A stretch of 64,000 bases of DNA from contig NZ_CP041617.1 in NCBI RefSeq assembly GCF_014217995.1, positions 1,178,001 through 1,242,000 of the forward strand. Direction: 5' to 3'. The translations under genes and the position numbers were made by a program. This document shows, in pieces, positions 44,638 to 56,936 of the stretch. The notes beneath the pieces are model-generated. The model saw only the letters and a program-made list of their open reading frames with translations, did not search any database and had not been told where the DNA came from. How positions within the stretch are numbered: position 1 is the first letter of the stretch; each line of letters begins with the position of its first letter. This stretch comes from Campylobacter vulpis. Its GTDB lineage: Bacteria; Campylobacterota; Campylobacteria; Campylobacterales; Campylobacteraceae.

Positions 44638-47441
44638 TGATAAAAATCATCGGTGCAAGAGAAAATAATCTCAAAAATGTCAATCTTAACATACCTAAAA
44701 ATAAGCTCATCGTTTTCACAGGCTTAAGCGGTAGCGGTAAATCAACTCTCGCCTTTGGCACACTTTATGCCGAGGGGCAACGCCGCTACATCGAAAGCTT
44801 AAGTGCTTATGCAAGGCAGTTTTTAGATAAGGTAGGCAAACCAGAGGTCGATAAAATCGAGGGCTTAACCCCAGCCATAGCCATTGACCAAAAAACAACT
44901 TCTAAAAATCCACGCTCCACGGTGGGAACGATAACAGAAATTTATGATTATTTACGCTTACTTTATGCAAGGGTTGGCGTGCAGCATTGCCATCAATGTG
45001 GAGAAAAAATCTCCTCAATGAGTGCGGCGGATATTGTCAGCGAAATTTTAAAACTTCCAAAGGGTGCTAAAATCATCATTTACGCTCCTTTAGTGCGTGA
45101 TAAAAAGGGAACTTACACAGATTTGCTAGAAAATTTGCGTAATAAAGGCTATATAAGAGCACAAATTGACGGGGTTTTGGTGCGGCTTGATGAGGACATT
45201 GAATTAGCTAAAACAAAAAAGCATACTATAAAACTTGTCATTGACCGCATTGAAGTGCAAGAAAACCTCCTCGCACGCCTTGCAAGTGATGTGGAAAAAG
45301 GCTTGGAAGAGAGCTTTGGGGAAATTGAACTTGAGGTTTTAAACGCAGAAGAGCTTGGACTTTCAAAACATTATCATTATAGTGAGCATTGTGCGTGTTT
45401 TGCTTGTAAAATTTCCTTCACTCCACTTGAGCCTTTAAGCTTTTCTTTTAACTCCCCAAAGGGTGCTTGTGAGGCTTGTGATGGACTAGGAATCCGCTAT
45501 ACCTTAGATATGAAAAAAATCATCGATGAGACTCTAAGCCTTGAAAATGGGGCAATTAAAACGATGTATGGCTTTAATAAAAGCTATTATTATAAATTTC
45601 TCATCGCCTTTTGTGAGCAAAATCAAATCCCTATCAAAATCCCTTTTAGTGAGCTAAGTGAAGAGCAAAAAAGACTAATTTTATACGGCAACGCAAAGCA
45701 AATTGACTTTTTTTGGAAAAGAAATCGCCTTAAACGCACTTTTGAGGGCGTGGTAAAAATCGCTTATGATATGCTTAAAGATGAAAAAGATTTAAATGAT
45801 TATATGAGTGAGAAAATTTGCAAGGATTGCGGTGGGCATAGATTAAAAGCACAAAATTTAGCCGTCAAGGTCGCAAATAAGGGCTTAGGGGAAATTTTAG
45901 ATATGAGTGTGGAAGATAGCACGGCATTTTTTTCTAAAGAAGCAAATTTTAGCTATTTAAACGCACAGGAAAAACTCATCGCAAAGCCTATTTTAAAGGA
46001 GATTAATGAAAGATTATTTTTTCTTTATGATGTGGGACTTGGCTATCTTAGCTTGGGGCGTGATGCAAGGAGCATTAGCGGAGGCGAAGCTCAAAGGATA
46101 CGCATCGCCTCTCAAATAGGCAGTGGCTTAAGTGGAGTGATGTATGTGCTTGATGAGCCTAGTATAGGGCTGCACGAAAGAGATACGCAAAAACTCATCA
46201 AAACGCTAAGGAATTTACAAGAAAAAGGCAATACCCTCATCGTTGTCGAACACGATAAAATGACAATTGAAGAGGCGGATTTCATCGTAGATATAGGTCC
46301 TAGAGCGGGGAAGTTCGGCGGGGAGGTCGTTTTTGCTGGGACTTATAAAGAATTGCTAAAAAGCAAAAGTGAAACCGCCCTTTATATGAGTGGAAAAAAG
46401 CAAATTTCACATTCTTTAAACCGCCCACAAAATCAATGGCTTAAACTCAAAAATGTCAATATCAATAATATCAAAAATTTAAATGCCAACTTCCCTTTAC
46501 AAAATTTAGTCGCTATCACAGGCGTTTCTGGCTCTGGTAAAAGCTCTTTAATCCTTCAAACTCTTTTACCTTTCGCACAAGAAGCTCTTAATCACGCCAA
46601 AAAGGTTAAAAAGCTTGGAGGCGTTGAGATTGAGGGGCTTGAGCTTTTAGATAAAGTCATTTATCTTGACCAAAGTCCCATAGGTCGCACTCCTCGTTCA
46701 AACCCTGCTACTTACACAGGTGCAATGGACGAGATAAGAAATCTTTTCGCCGCCACAAAAGAAGCTAAGATGAGAGGCTATAAAGCGGGGCGTTTTTCTT
46801 TTAATGTCAAAGGAGGACGTTGTGAAAAGTGCGGTGGGGACGGAGAAATTAAGATAGAAATGCACTTTTTACCCGATGTAATGGTCATTTGTGATACTTG
46901 CAAGGGCAAAAGATATAACGAAGCAACCTTAGAAATAAAATATAAGGGTAAAAATATTAGCGAAATTCTAAATATGAGCATTTTAGAGGCGAGTGAATTT
47001 TTTACCTCTGTGCCTAAAATTAAGCAAAAACTAGACACTCTCGTAAAAGTGGGACTTGACTATCTTACCCTTGGACAAAATGCTACGACTTTAAGCGGAG
47101 GTGAAGCTCAAAGAATCAAACTCGCCAAAGAACTGAGTCGTAGCGATACAGGTAAAACGCTTTACATACTTGATGAGCCTACCACAGGACTTCATTTTGA
47201 TGATGTAAATAAGCTAATTAACGTTTTGCAACACTTAGTCGAGCTTAGAAATTCTGTTTTAGTGATAGAGCATAATTTAGACGTGATTAAAAATGCCGAC
47301 TATATCATCGATATGGGACCTGAAGGTGGGATAAAGGGCGGAAAAATTATAGCAGAAGGCAATGTCGCCACTCTAGCTAAAGCTCACAAAAAAAGCTATA
47401 CGGGGCATTATCTTAATCTGGAGTTAAAAAAACGAAAATGA
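44637..47441 (+). CDS. uvrA: Excinuclease ABC subunit A
   Basis: Encodes 934 residues. Damage recognition ATPase of nucleotide excision repair. Two ABC modules: Walker A GLSGSGKST (residues 29-37) and GVSGSGKSS (about 630); signatures SISGGEAQRIRIA and TLSGGEAQRIKLA. Zinc fingers are visible: CHQCGEK, then CACFACK with CEACDG, and CEKCGGDG with CDTCKGK. Overlaps efp upstream by one base and the PIN-like gene by four. Confidence 0.96.
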   Translation: MIKIIGARENNLKNVNLNIPKNKLIVFTGLSGSGKSTLAFGTLYAEGQRRYIESLSAYARQFLDKVGKPEVDKIEGLTPAIAIDQKTTSKNPRSTVGTITEIYDYLRLLYARVGVQHCHQCGEKISSMSAADIVSEILKLPKGAKIIIYAPLVRDKKGTYTDLLENLRNKGYIRAQIDGVLVRLDEDIELAKTKKHTIKLVIDRIEVQENLLARLASDVEKGLEESFGEIELEVLNAEELGLSKHYHYSEHCACFACKISFTPLEPLSFSFNSPKGACEACDGLGIRYTLDMKKIIDETLSLENGAIKTMYGFNKSYYYKFLIAFCEQNQIPIKIPFSELSEEQKRLILYGNAKQIDFFWKRNRLKRTFEGVVKIAYDMLKDEKDLNDYMSEKICKDCGGHRLKAQNLAVKVANKGLGEILDMSVEDSTAFFSKEANFSYLNAQEKLIAKPILKEINERLFFLYDVGLGYLSLGRDARSISGGEAQRIRIASQIGSGLSGVMYVLDEPSIGLHERDTQKLIKTLRNLQEKGNTLIVVEHDKMTIEEADFIVDIGPRAGKFGGEVVFAGTYKELLKSKSETALYMSGKKQISHSLNRPQNQWLKLKNVNINNIKNLNANFPLQNLVAITGVSGSGKSSLILQTLLPFAQEALNHAKKVKKLGGVEIEGLELLDKVIYLDQSPIGRTPRSNPATYTGAMDEIRNLFAATKEAKMRGYKAGRFSFNVKGGRCEKCGGDGEIKIEMHFLPDVMVICDTCKGKRYNEATLEIKYKGKNISEILNMSILEASEFFTSVPKIKQKLDTLVKVGLDYLTLGQNATTLSGGEAQRIKLAKELSRSDTGKTLYILDEPTTGLHFDDVNKLINVLQHLVELRNSVLVIEHNLDVIKNADYIIDMGPEGGIKGGKIIAEGNVATLAKAHKKSYTGHYLNLELKKRK

Positions 47442-47962
47442 AAGCCTATTTAATAGACGCAGAAAATGTCAGTCCGCACAATTTTTTCAAAAATTACAAA
47501 GTTAAAAAAGAAGAAAAAAATATTTTTTATATCGTAGGAAATTCGCACTTACACTTCAATACGCGTTGTTTAAAAATTCTTAGCAAAACAAAATATGAAA
47601 TTTTTACTTTCGACCATCCTAGTAAAGATTATGCGGATAAAATCATACTTACCCTACTTGGAATTTTAGCCACAAAAAAGAAAATTACAGATATTTACAT
47701 CATCAGCAATGATAAAATTTTTGAAAATCTTGAGTATATGTATGAATTTTTTGGGAAAGAAATTCACCTTATCCATATTCAAAAAGAAGAGCCTTTTTTT
47801 CTTAAACACGAAAAAGACATCATAAAACTTCTAGAAAAGGCGAAAACAAAAAGTGAATTTCACACTCTTTTACAAAAAACATATCAAAAAGCCGCCACAA
47901 ATATTTATCGCTTTATCAAAATGAATCGCTCAGAACTTTTAAAAACCTTAGAAAATGCTTGA
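47438..47962 (+). CDS. PIN/NYN-like domain protein
   Basis: Encodes 174 residues. The first 110 residues look like a PIN-like (NYN-type) fold: IDAENVSPHNF at the start, KDYADKIILTLLGIL in the middle, and IYIISNDKIFENLEYMYEFFG. The acidic positions Asp7, Asp in KDYAD and Asp in SNDK would form a metal site, so it may be a nuclease. The C-terminal helical tail is basic. It is cotranslated with uvrA (ATGA overlap), suggesting cotranscription rather than a proven repair function. Confidence 0.7.
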   Translation: MKAYLIDAENVSPHNFFKNYKVKKEEKNIFYIVGNSHLHFNTRCLKILSKTKYEIFTFDHPSKDYADKIILTLLGILATKKKITDIYIISNDKIFENLEYMYEFFGKEIHLIHIQKEEPFFLKHEKDIIKLLEKAKTKSEFHTLLQKTYQKAATNIYRFIKMNRSELLKTLENA

Positions 47963-48392
47963 TTTTTTTTATAGTCATCTAAGCTATCTTGGGCTTTTCA
48001 TCGTCTCTTTTCTCTCCTCTACGCTTTTACCCTTAGCGAGTGAGGCTTTTGTTTTAGCCTTTATCAAATTTGACTTTAACCCTACCATCACTCTTTTTAT
48101 AGCCACCTTAGCCAACACGCTAGGAAGTCTTAGCACTTATGCTCTAGCCTATTTCAGCAAAGAAAAAATTCTACAAAAATACTTCGCCTCTTCTTTAAAA
48201 AAACTAGAAAATTATACGCTCAATTTTCGTAAATTTGGCAGCATCTTTGCATTTTTAAGTTTCTTACCCTTAGTGGGAGACCTTTTTGCTTTAGGACTTG
48301 GCTTCGCAAAATATCCTATACTAAAAACTGCTTTTTTTATCGCTTTAGGTAAATTTTCTCGCTATTTTTTCTTAGTTTTCATCACTTTTTAA
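47955..48392 (+). CDS. YqaA/DedA-like small membrane protein
   Basis: Encodes 145 residues with about four membrane segments. It resembles the YqaA branch of the DedA/SNARE-associated family: LGLFIVSFLSSTLLPLASEA, ATLANTLGSLSTYALAYF, and FLSFLPLVGDLFALGLGFAKYP. Function unknown; DedA proteins have been linked to lipid flipping. The start overlaps the previous gene by eight bases. Last gene of the efp run; it faces the rRNA locus on the other strand. Confidence 0.8.
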   Translation: MLDFFYSHLSYLGLFIVSFLSSTLLPLASEAFVLAFIKFDFNPTITLFIATLANTLGSLSTYALAYFSKEKILQKYFASSLKKLENYTLNFRKFGSIFAFLSFLPLVGDLFALGLGFAKYPILKTAFFIALGKFSRYFFLVFITF

Positions 48393-49097
48393 AATTTTAA
48401 AAAAGTTTTCAAGTCTATTTATTTAAACAAATAAAACTTTGACTTTCTTGTTTTAAATTGGAAATGGTATTTTGTTTAGAATAGTGAAGGTGATAAGAAT
48501 AAATTTATATACTTTTTTAAACTTGTTGTTTAATACTTTTAAAAATTTTGCTAACACTCATCAACATATAAATTTCCATTATGCTAATTATGGCACAATC
48601 AACAAATTAAAATGAGAGAACATACTATGGCTTATAAAAAGTAATTTTTAACTTTGTAAATAAGAGTTATATTTTGAAAATGATAAGACGATGTCAAGTT
48701 AAAAAAACAAAGCTTGTTTATAAAATAAAGACGAATATTTTAAGCTTTCCAAAATTTACAACAATGAATTTTAATCTTTTCCTATAATTTTCTACCACAG
48801 CTTTTAGCCTTTTATGATGGTTTAGATAGGACGGCTTTTTATGATGGCAAGGATTTTGATAATATGTATATGACGAGCTTTTTACAAGCTTTAATCGATA
48901 AATTTGATAATGCTTTGGCAGTGGAGATTAATGGTGGCTGGTGTGAGATAGATTTTAAGAAAGATTTGGAGATAGAATTTGTAACTCTATAATTAAACTA
49001 CTAAATTTAATTCTATAAACCTTACTTAAAATATTGCAAAAACACCAAAGAAAAATAAAAAGAATAGATTACCCTCAACATCTTATCCAAATCTTTA
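48393..49097. other. Decayed intergenic region between a DedA-like gene and tRNA-Ile
   Basis: About 700 bases of AT-rich sequence with many stops in all frames. It contains no 23S rRNA, although that gene would be expected to follow tRNA-Ile on the minus strand. It holds one gene remnant (48,768-48,992) and, near 48,627, a start-like ATG with five sense codons (MAYKK) and then a stop. No transposase, repeat or terminator is recognisable. Confidence 0.6.
48768..48992 (+). pseudogene. C-terminal remnant of a sugar/choline-type nucleotidyltransferase-like gene
   Basis: An open frame of 74 residues without a start codon, following an in-frame TGA. It reads FLPQLLAFYDGLDRTAFYDG, then FDNMYMTSFLQALID, and ends INGGWCEIDFKKDLEIEF. 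The W-x-EID-x(3)-DL ending is typical of nucleotidyltransferases that activate sugars or phosphocholine. The N-terminal NTP-binding half is missing. The family link is from pattern memory and needs a search; that it is a broken gene is better supported. Confidence 0.4.
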
Positions 49098-49174
49098 TGG
49101 TGGGCCTAACAAGACTTGAACTTGTGACCTCACCCTTATCAGGGGTGCACTCTAACCAGCTGAGCTATAGGCCC
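49098..49174 (-). tRNA. tRNA-Ile (GAT anticodon)
   Basis: 77 nt on the minus strand: acceptor GGGCCTA pairing with TAGGCCC, D-arm AGCTCAGCTGGTTAGAGT, anticodon loop CTGATAA, T-loop GTTCAAGTC, encoded CCA. It follows tRNA-Ala by seven bases, as in the standard 16S-Ala-Ile spacer. Confidence 0.97.
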
Positions 49175-49181
49175 TTTATAA

Positions 49182-49257
49182 TGGTGGAGAATAGCGGGAT
49201 CGAACCGCTGACCTCCTGCGTGCAAAGCAGGCGCTCTCCCAGCTGAGCTAATTCCCC
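49182..49257 (-). tRNA. tRNA-Ala (TGC anticodon)
   Basis: 76 nt on the minus strand: acceptor GGGGAAT, anticodon loop CTTTGCACG with TGC, T-loop GGTTCGATCC, encoded CCA. Located 112 bases after the 16S 3' end. Confidence 0.97.
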
Positions 49258-49369
49258 AAAATTAGCTTATCAATCTTTAAAATCTAAACAAGGACAATTG
49301 AATAAGTTAGCTTTGTGAGAAAGCTACTTTTATACTCTATCCTAACGAAAGGATAAAGTTGTACTCTAG

Positions 49370-50883
<1,514 letters not shown>

Positions 50884-51111
50884 ATTTCTTTAATATAGGC
50901 AAAGCCTCATTAAGAGAAGTAAGACTAAAGATAAGATTGTCCTAAAACAATCATCTATGCTTAAGGTTTGCCCTTAGTATCTTTAGTTTAATCATATGAA
51001 GTTTTAATCTAAAACTTTTAATGTTTATTTCACTTTATTTATAAAGTGTGGCTCAATCGTCACTTATTTAGATTTCAAAGATTGACTATAAGATTTGAAT
51101 AACAATATTGA

Positions 51112-51123
51112 TGTTAAAGAACA
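51112..51123 (-). promoter_or_regulatory. boxA antitermination element
   Basis: The minus strand reads TGTTCTTTAACA, one base from the classical boxA TGCTCTTTAACA recognised by NusB-S10. The location in the 16S leader fits rRNA antitermination. Confidence 0.7.
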
Positions 51124-51181
51124 GAACTTTTTAGGTTTTTAATAAGGCTTAAAGCTGAGATTAAAAACAAAAAGAAATGAA

Positions 51182-51187
51182 ATTATA
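51182..51187 (-). promoter_or_regulatory. -10 box of the 16S rRNA operon
   Basis: The minus strand reads TTTACTATAATT, containing TATAAT, about 60 bases upstream of boxA and 300 bases upstream of 16S. Confidence 0.6.
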
Positions 51188-51236
51188 GTAAAGAAAGCTT
51201 AAGGGGAGGTTAAAGTAAAGCAAAAAATAAAATTTT

Positions 51237-53075
51237 TTATACTTTTTGACTTAAAAATTCCTCCAATAAATCTTTTTTAATTTTTAAATTCTCTCTAAAA
51301 AACTCTAGCCATTTTGCAAAGGCAACCATAATATGAAGTAAAAATTCTTTTTCATCGATAATATTTTTCTTATAAACCTCAGCAATCAAATCTCCTCTTT
51401 TAATGACACAATGTCCTAATTTTCCGTCTTGAAGCAAATGATTACTAATGAGAATGGTGTTGAAATTTCTTATATTTAAATCCACTTTTTGTAAAAATTC
51501 TAAAGGCAAGTCTTTACCAGAATTTAAAATGCTAATAAGAGCATTTTGCAATGTTAAAGCCTCCACATCTATCTCTTCACAAGCCTTAACATTTTCTTTA
51601 GCAAAAAGGATAAATTTATCAAAAAGCTTTTGAGTTTTATTAGTAGTTAAGGTTTTAGGTGGCTCAAAGTGAGGTTTTAAATCTGTGGCTAATTTTTCAC
51701 AACACTCTCTAAAGTTTAACTCCACAGCATTATGTATCCTAGCACCCGTTTGAGAGACATTATAAAAAGTAGCTAGATGGGCGTGATTGGCAATAAAGCC
51801 TTCTAAATAAATACGGTAAATATTCCACACAGGGTGAGTTAGCACCTTACCACCAAAGCCCTCCACCTCAAAATAATCCTCATAAAAATCCGCCTCAACT
51901 CGCACTCCAAGGCTAAAGCCATCGGCGTGCGAGTTTCCTTCTTTTGAAAGAGCTAAATCCTGCCCTAGCATAATGACATTTTCAAAGCCAAGCGCCATAG
52001 TAATGCAATACGCATAATAAGAAACAAAAAGCCCCGGTTTTATATAACCAAAATCATCTAAAAAATTAAGCTTTACATTTGGGTCTTCGGGGTCAAGTAT
52101 CACGCATAGATTACGCTCTTTAAGAAATTCTACCACCTCAAAAGCTGAAAGAGAAGAGCAAATAAACATCGTCTTTTCTTTAATGTCTGTTTCAAAAAAT
52201 TTCAATGCAACGCTTTCATAGTCATTGTTTATCACATAATCGGGAGTAATGCCATTTTCACAAAGCACAGAATAAGCACCATCGACACAAAAAATGACAA
52301 AATTCTCCTCGTATTTTTTAAGTAAAGCTAAATTTGCACCAAGCGATGGTCCAGCAGAAACAACAATAGCATTTTTAAAGCTCTTTTTTCTTTGCGAAAG
52401 CAGTCTTTGAAAGGGTGGATTATAAAGCATAGTTTTGACATTGAAAAGAAAATTTTTATAGGTTTTAAAAATAGCCTCAGGTGTGCTTACACCCTTAGAA
52501 TTTAAAACATTATTAATCACTTTACGGCAAAGTAAATCAGCATTTATCATTTGCTGATGAAAAAACTTTTCATAATAGTGATTTTGTATAAAAAGTCCAT
52601 AAAGGGAGTGAAGTTCTAAAATTAAAGGATTATTAAAATAAAAAGAAAGCTCAAATTCCGCAAAAGGATCTTCGCTATCTAGCACATGAATCCCACCCAA
52701 TTTTAGTTCCTCACTCAAATCTACCTTACTTAAGGCTAAAATTAATAATTCCGAATTCCCCTCAAGCACGAAAATATGTTGATAATGCACCCCACAAAGC
52801 TTTTTCAAAAGCAAAGCATTTCCTATACCATAGATGAAAATAAAAGGATAACGCCTCGTTTGCGATAATATAGCATTTTCCACATAAGCAATTTCTTCGT
52901 CCATATTTTCATACATCAAAATTTGATTTTGTTTATCAAAAATATTTAAATTTTCATCAATGCTAAAACGCTTACCCCCCCCCCCCCCCCCGTTAATAAA
53001 GACTAAAAGCTTATTTTTAAGCTTATCATTTCTTAAGGCATTTAAATTTTTACTTAAAATTTCATTCATTTTCAT
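51237..53075 (-). CDS. Motility accessory factor (Maf/DUF115) family protein, phase-variable
   Basis: Encodes 612 residues. The MAF_flag10 (DUF115) domain is clear from about residue 230: [18 protein letters not shown], then [25 protein letters not shown] and later [11 protein letters not shown]. Campylobacter Maf proteins act in transfer of pseudaminic or legionaminic acid sugars to flagellin. A run of 17 G (52,975-52,991) encodes GGGGGG at residues 29-34 and is in frame here, so the gene is ON in this sequence. The start overlaps the nitrilase gene by 14 bases (Met at 53,075, or 53,069). The location beside 16S, away from the flagellar glycosylation genes, is unusual. Confidence 0.88.
   Translation of the reverse strand: MKMNEILSKNLNALRNDKLKNKLLVFINGGGGGGKRFSIDENLNIFDKQNQILMYENMDEEIAYVENAILSQTRRYPFIFIYGIGNALLLKKLCGVHYQHIFVLEGNSELLILALSKVDLSEELKLGGIHVLDSEDPFAEFELSFYFNNPLILELHSLYGLFIQNHYYEKFFHQQMINADLLCRKVINNVLNSKGVSTPEAIFKTYKNFLFNVKTMLYNPPFQRLLSQRKKSFKNAIVVSAGPSLGANLALLKKYEENFVIFCVDGAYSVLCENGITPDYVINNDYESVALKFFETDIKEKTMFICSSLSAFEVVEFLKERNLCVILDPEDPNVKLNFLDDFGYIKPGLFVSYYAYCITMALGFENVIMLGQDLALSKEGNSHADGFSLGVRVEADFYEDYFEVEGFGGKVLTHPVWNIYRIYLEGFIANHAHLATFYNVSQTGARIHNAVELNFRECCEKLATDLKPHFEPPKTLTTNKTQKLFDKFILFAKENVKACEEIDVEALTLQNALISILNSGKDLPLEFLQKVDLNIRNFNTILISNHLLQDGKLGHCVIKRGDLIAEVYKKNIIDEKEFLLHIMVAFAKWLEFFRENLKIKKDLLEEFLSQKV
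52975..52991 (-). repeat. 17-bp poly-G tract in maf (contingency locus)
   Basis: Seventeen consecutive C on the plus strand, G in the gene. Slipped-strand mispairing here would shift the frame after about residue 28 and give a truncated product. The length is large compared with the 8-11 usual in C. jejuni; assembly or basecalling error in the count is possible. Confidence 0.9.
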
Positions 53076-53842
53076 ATACTTTTATAATCTTATCAAAAGC
53101 CCAAAGTTTCCTAGCCTCACTAGCACTTTGTGGCTGAGCAATGAGCATTTCTTCTTCCCCACCAAGCCTATCTTTCATCTCGCCAAAAGCATCGATAAAA
53201 AAGCTATCTCCATAAAATTTCCACTCCTCGCTATGCTTGGCGCTGCCTATGCGATTCACTCTTAAAATGCTAGTTTGATTTAAAAAAGCTCTTGTTTTTA
53301 AAAGCTCTTCCCATCTTTTTTGACTACCAAAAGTGCAAGCACTAGGCACAATGACAAGGTCAATTTTTTTGGCACGAATTTCTTGCCAAAATAAATCAAA
53401 ATGTGTCTCAAAGCCAAAAAGTAAGGCACATTTTAATTTCTCATAAGTAAAGCTAAAAAGCTTGATTTTATCGGTTTTATTGATGAAAAATTTCGCCTCA
53501 TTCCAGTGTGTGTAGGGCATTAAAATTTGCTGCTCATAGCTTTTAACCGCACTAGGAGAAACCTTAAGACAAACCTTTTGATAGCCTTTTGACTCAACAC
53601 TTACAAGGGGAGCAATGATTTCAAGCTCATATTTTTTAGCTAAATTTTCAAGACTCTTTTTTTTTGCTTCGCTTTGCTCTTTAATCATTGATTTAGGCAT
53701 CGTTAAAAGTTCTGCAAAAAAGCTATTAAGAACATATTCTCCTAAAACAACCAAATTTGCTCCACTTTCTTTAGCTTCTTTTAAATAATAATCAAGCCTT
53801 GATTCACTCAAAGAAAGGGTAGGAAACTGCAAGGCGGCGATT

Positions 53843-53850
<8 letters not shown>
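53062..53850 (-). CDS. Nitrilase-family (carbon-nitrogen hydrolase) protein
   Basis: Encodes 262 residues. Nitrilase fold with Glu38 in VVLGEYVL and Cys172 in [11 protein letters not shown]. The usual catalytic Lys is not evident: the matching stretch reads [19 protein letters not shown], with Gln107/Gln108 where Y-x-K is expected. HWNE is conserved in a subgroup of these proteins. The substrate is unknown, with amidase activity the likeliest. It overlaps xseB upstream by eight bases and maf downstream by 14. Confidence 0.82.
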
Positions 53851-55470
<1,620 letters not shown>

Positions 55471-56832
55471 TTACTCCTTTACAATTTTTTCCAAATTTAA
55501 AGCACCATTGAGTAAGGTTTGTTCCTCATAAGCCCCACAAATTAGCTGGGCAGAAATGTTAAGTCCATTTTTATCCTTACCCACAGGCACACTAATGCCT
55601 CCAAGTCCTGCTAAATTCACAGAAATGGTATAAATGTCCTCCAAATAATTTTGCATAGGGCTTTTTTGCGTATCAAAAGTAAAAGCAGTTGTTGGCGTAA
55701 CCGGCATAAAAATCAAATCGCAATCTTGCAAAATTTCCTCATACTTAGTCTTGATGAAAGCTCTAGCCTTTTGTGCCTTAATATAATAAGCGTCATAATA
55801 TCCACTACTTAAAACAAAGGTTCCAAGCAAAATTCTACGCTTAACCTCTTCACCAAAGCCCTCACTGCGTGTATTTACATACATATCTTTTAAATTTTCA
55901 CAATGCTCACTGCGTCTTCCATAACGCACCCCATCATAACGGCTTAAATTTGCACTTGCTTCAGCCGTAGCAATGATATAATAAGCCGCAATGTCAAATT
56001 CGTAATCTTGCAAAGTTCTATAAACTATTTCGTGTCCGTGTGCCTTTAAAGCCTCTATGCTTCTTAAAAGAGCAGATTTCACCTCCTCACTTGCGGCGTT
56101 AATATAATTTTCTATCACGGCGATTTTAAGTTTAACATTTGCGTTTAAATTTGTGCTTGTAGGCTTAAACTCGATATTTGCACTTGTGCTATCCTTTTCA
56201 TCGTGTCCCGCAATGGCATCGTAAAGCAAGGCTGCATCTTCGACATTTTGCGTTAAAACACCGATTTGGTCTAAGCTTGAAGAATAAGCAGCAAGTCCGT
56301 AACGACTCACTCTGCCATAACTTGGCTTAAAGCCCACGCACCCACAAAAAGCTGCAGGTTGTCTTACCGAGCCTCCCGTATCACTTCCTAAACTTGCCAA
56401 AGCCAAATTTGCCGCTACTGCCGCCGCACTCCCACCACTTGAACCACCCGGAACGCGTGAAAAATCAAGCGGATTTAAAGTCCTACCATAAAAAGAGCTT
56501 GCAGTCGAACTTCCCATAGCAAATTCGTCCATATTGGCACGACCAAAAGGAGAAAAGCCGTTTTTTTTCAAATTCACAATAGCACTTGCATCGTAAGGGG
56601 CGACATAGCCTTGCAAAATCCTACTTCCACAAGTAAGATTCCAATCCTTAACGCTGATATTATCTTTAATCGCCACAGGCACACCCTCGCCTGAGTTATT
56701 TAAATCACAACCCAAAAATTGCTCCACAAAAGCACCGATTTGCCTTTGCTTTTTTGCTCTTTCATTAAGTTCTTTTTTTAAAGCCTCAAGCTCATTTTTA
56801 GAGTATTTTAACGCTTCTTTTAAAGTGATCAT
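55471..56832 (-). CDS. gatA: Glutamyl-tRNA(Gln) amidotransferase subunit A
   Basis: Encodes 453 residues. Releases ammonia from glutamine so that GatCAB can convert misacylated Glu-tRNA(Gln) or Asp-tRNA(Asn). Amidase signature with the Ser-cisSer-Lys triad: Lys56 (VAIKDNIS), Ser131 (GGSSGGSAA) and Ser155 (DTGGSVRQPA). gatB and gatC are not in the window. Start ATG at 56,832, with AAGGA seven bases upstream at the end of the small membrane gene. Confidence 0.95.
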   Translation of the reverse strand: MITLKEALKYSKNELEALKKELNERAKKQRQIGAFVEQFLGCDLNNSGEGVPVAIKDNISVKDWNLTCGSRILQGYVAPYDASAIVNLKKNGFSPFGRANMDEFAMGSSTASSFYGRTLNPLDFSRVPGGSSGGSAAAVAANLALASLGSDTGGSVRQPAAFCGCVGFKPSYGRVSRYGLAAYSSSLDQIGVLTQNVEDAALLYDAIAGHDEKDSTSANIEFKPTSTNLNANVKLKIAVIENYINAASEEVKSALLRSIEALKAHGHEIVYRTLQDYEFDIAAYYIIATAEASANLSRYDGVRYGRRSEHCENLKDMYVNTRSEGFGEEVKRRILLGTFVLSSGYYDAYYIKAQKARAFIKTKYEEILQDCDLIFMPVTPTTAFTFDTQKSPMQNYLEDIYTISVNLAGLGGISVPVGKDKNGLNISAQLICGAYEEQTLLNGALNLEKIVKE

Positions 56833-56834
56833 TT

Positions 56835-56936
56835 TTATCCTTTTTTCTTAATCAAAACCACAGCCAAAGCACTCAATAAAAGCACGGCAACTATGGTGCT
56901 AATGAGTAGTTCATTTGGCATAGGATTTTCAAACAT
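56835..56936 (-). CDS. 33-residue single-span membrane protein
   Basis: A short gene between ileS and gatA. It starts ATG at 56,936, overlapping the ileS stop by eight bases, and ends TAA just before gatA. It begins [20 protein letters not shown], continues with a single hydrophobic helix and ends KKKG, consistent with an inner-membrane microprotein with its tail in the cytoplasm. The gatA ribosome site (AAGGA) is within its last codons. From memory, C. jejuni has a small hydrophobic gene in the same place (Cj1060c), which would argue that it is real. Function unknown. Confidence 0.7.
   Translation of the reverse strand: MFENPMPNELLISTIVAVLLLSALAVVLIKKKG

Larger units (their letters stand above)
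50884..51236 (-). other. 16S rRNA leader and promoter region
   Basis: 353 bases between 16S and the maf gene. On the minus strand it holds an rRNA promoter (51,182), a boxA-like element (51,112), and short hairpins, for example CACTTTAT/ATAAAGTG at about 51,030-51,047, consistent with a processed leader. No coding region is seen. Confidence 0.7.

Noticed and set aside
49034-49246. 70-codon plus-strand frame (MQKHQRKIKRIDYPQHLIQI...)
   Set aside because: Runs antisense through tRNA-Ile and tRNA-Ala; a well-known type of false protein.
51029-51047. Palindrome CACTTTAT/ATAAAGTG in the 16S leader as an operator
   Set aside because: It lies well downstream of the rRNA promoter in the transcribed leader, so a leader hairpin is the simpler reading.
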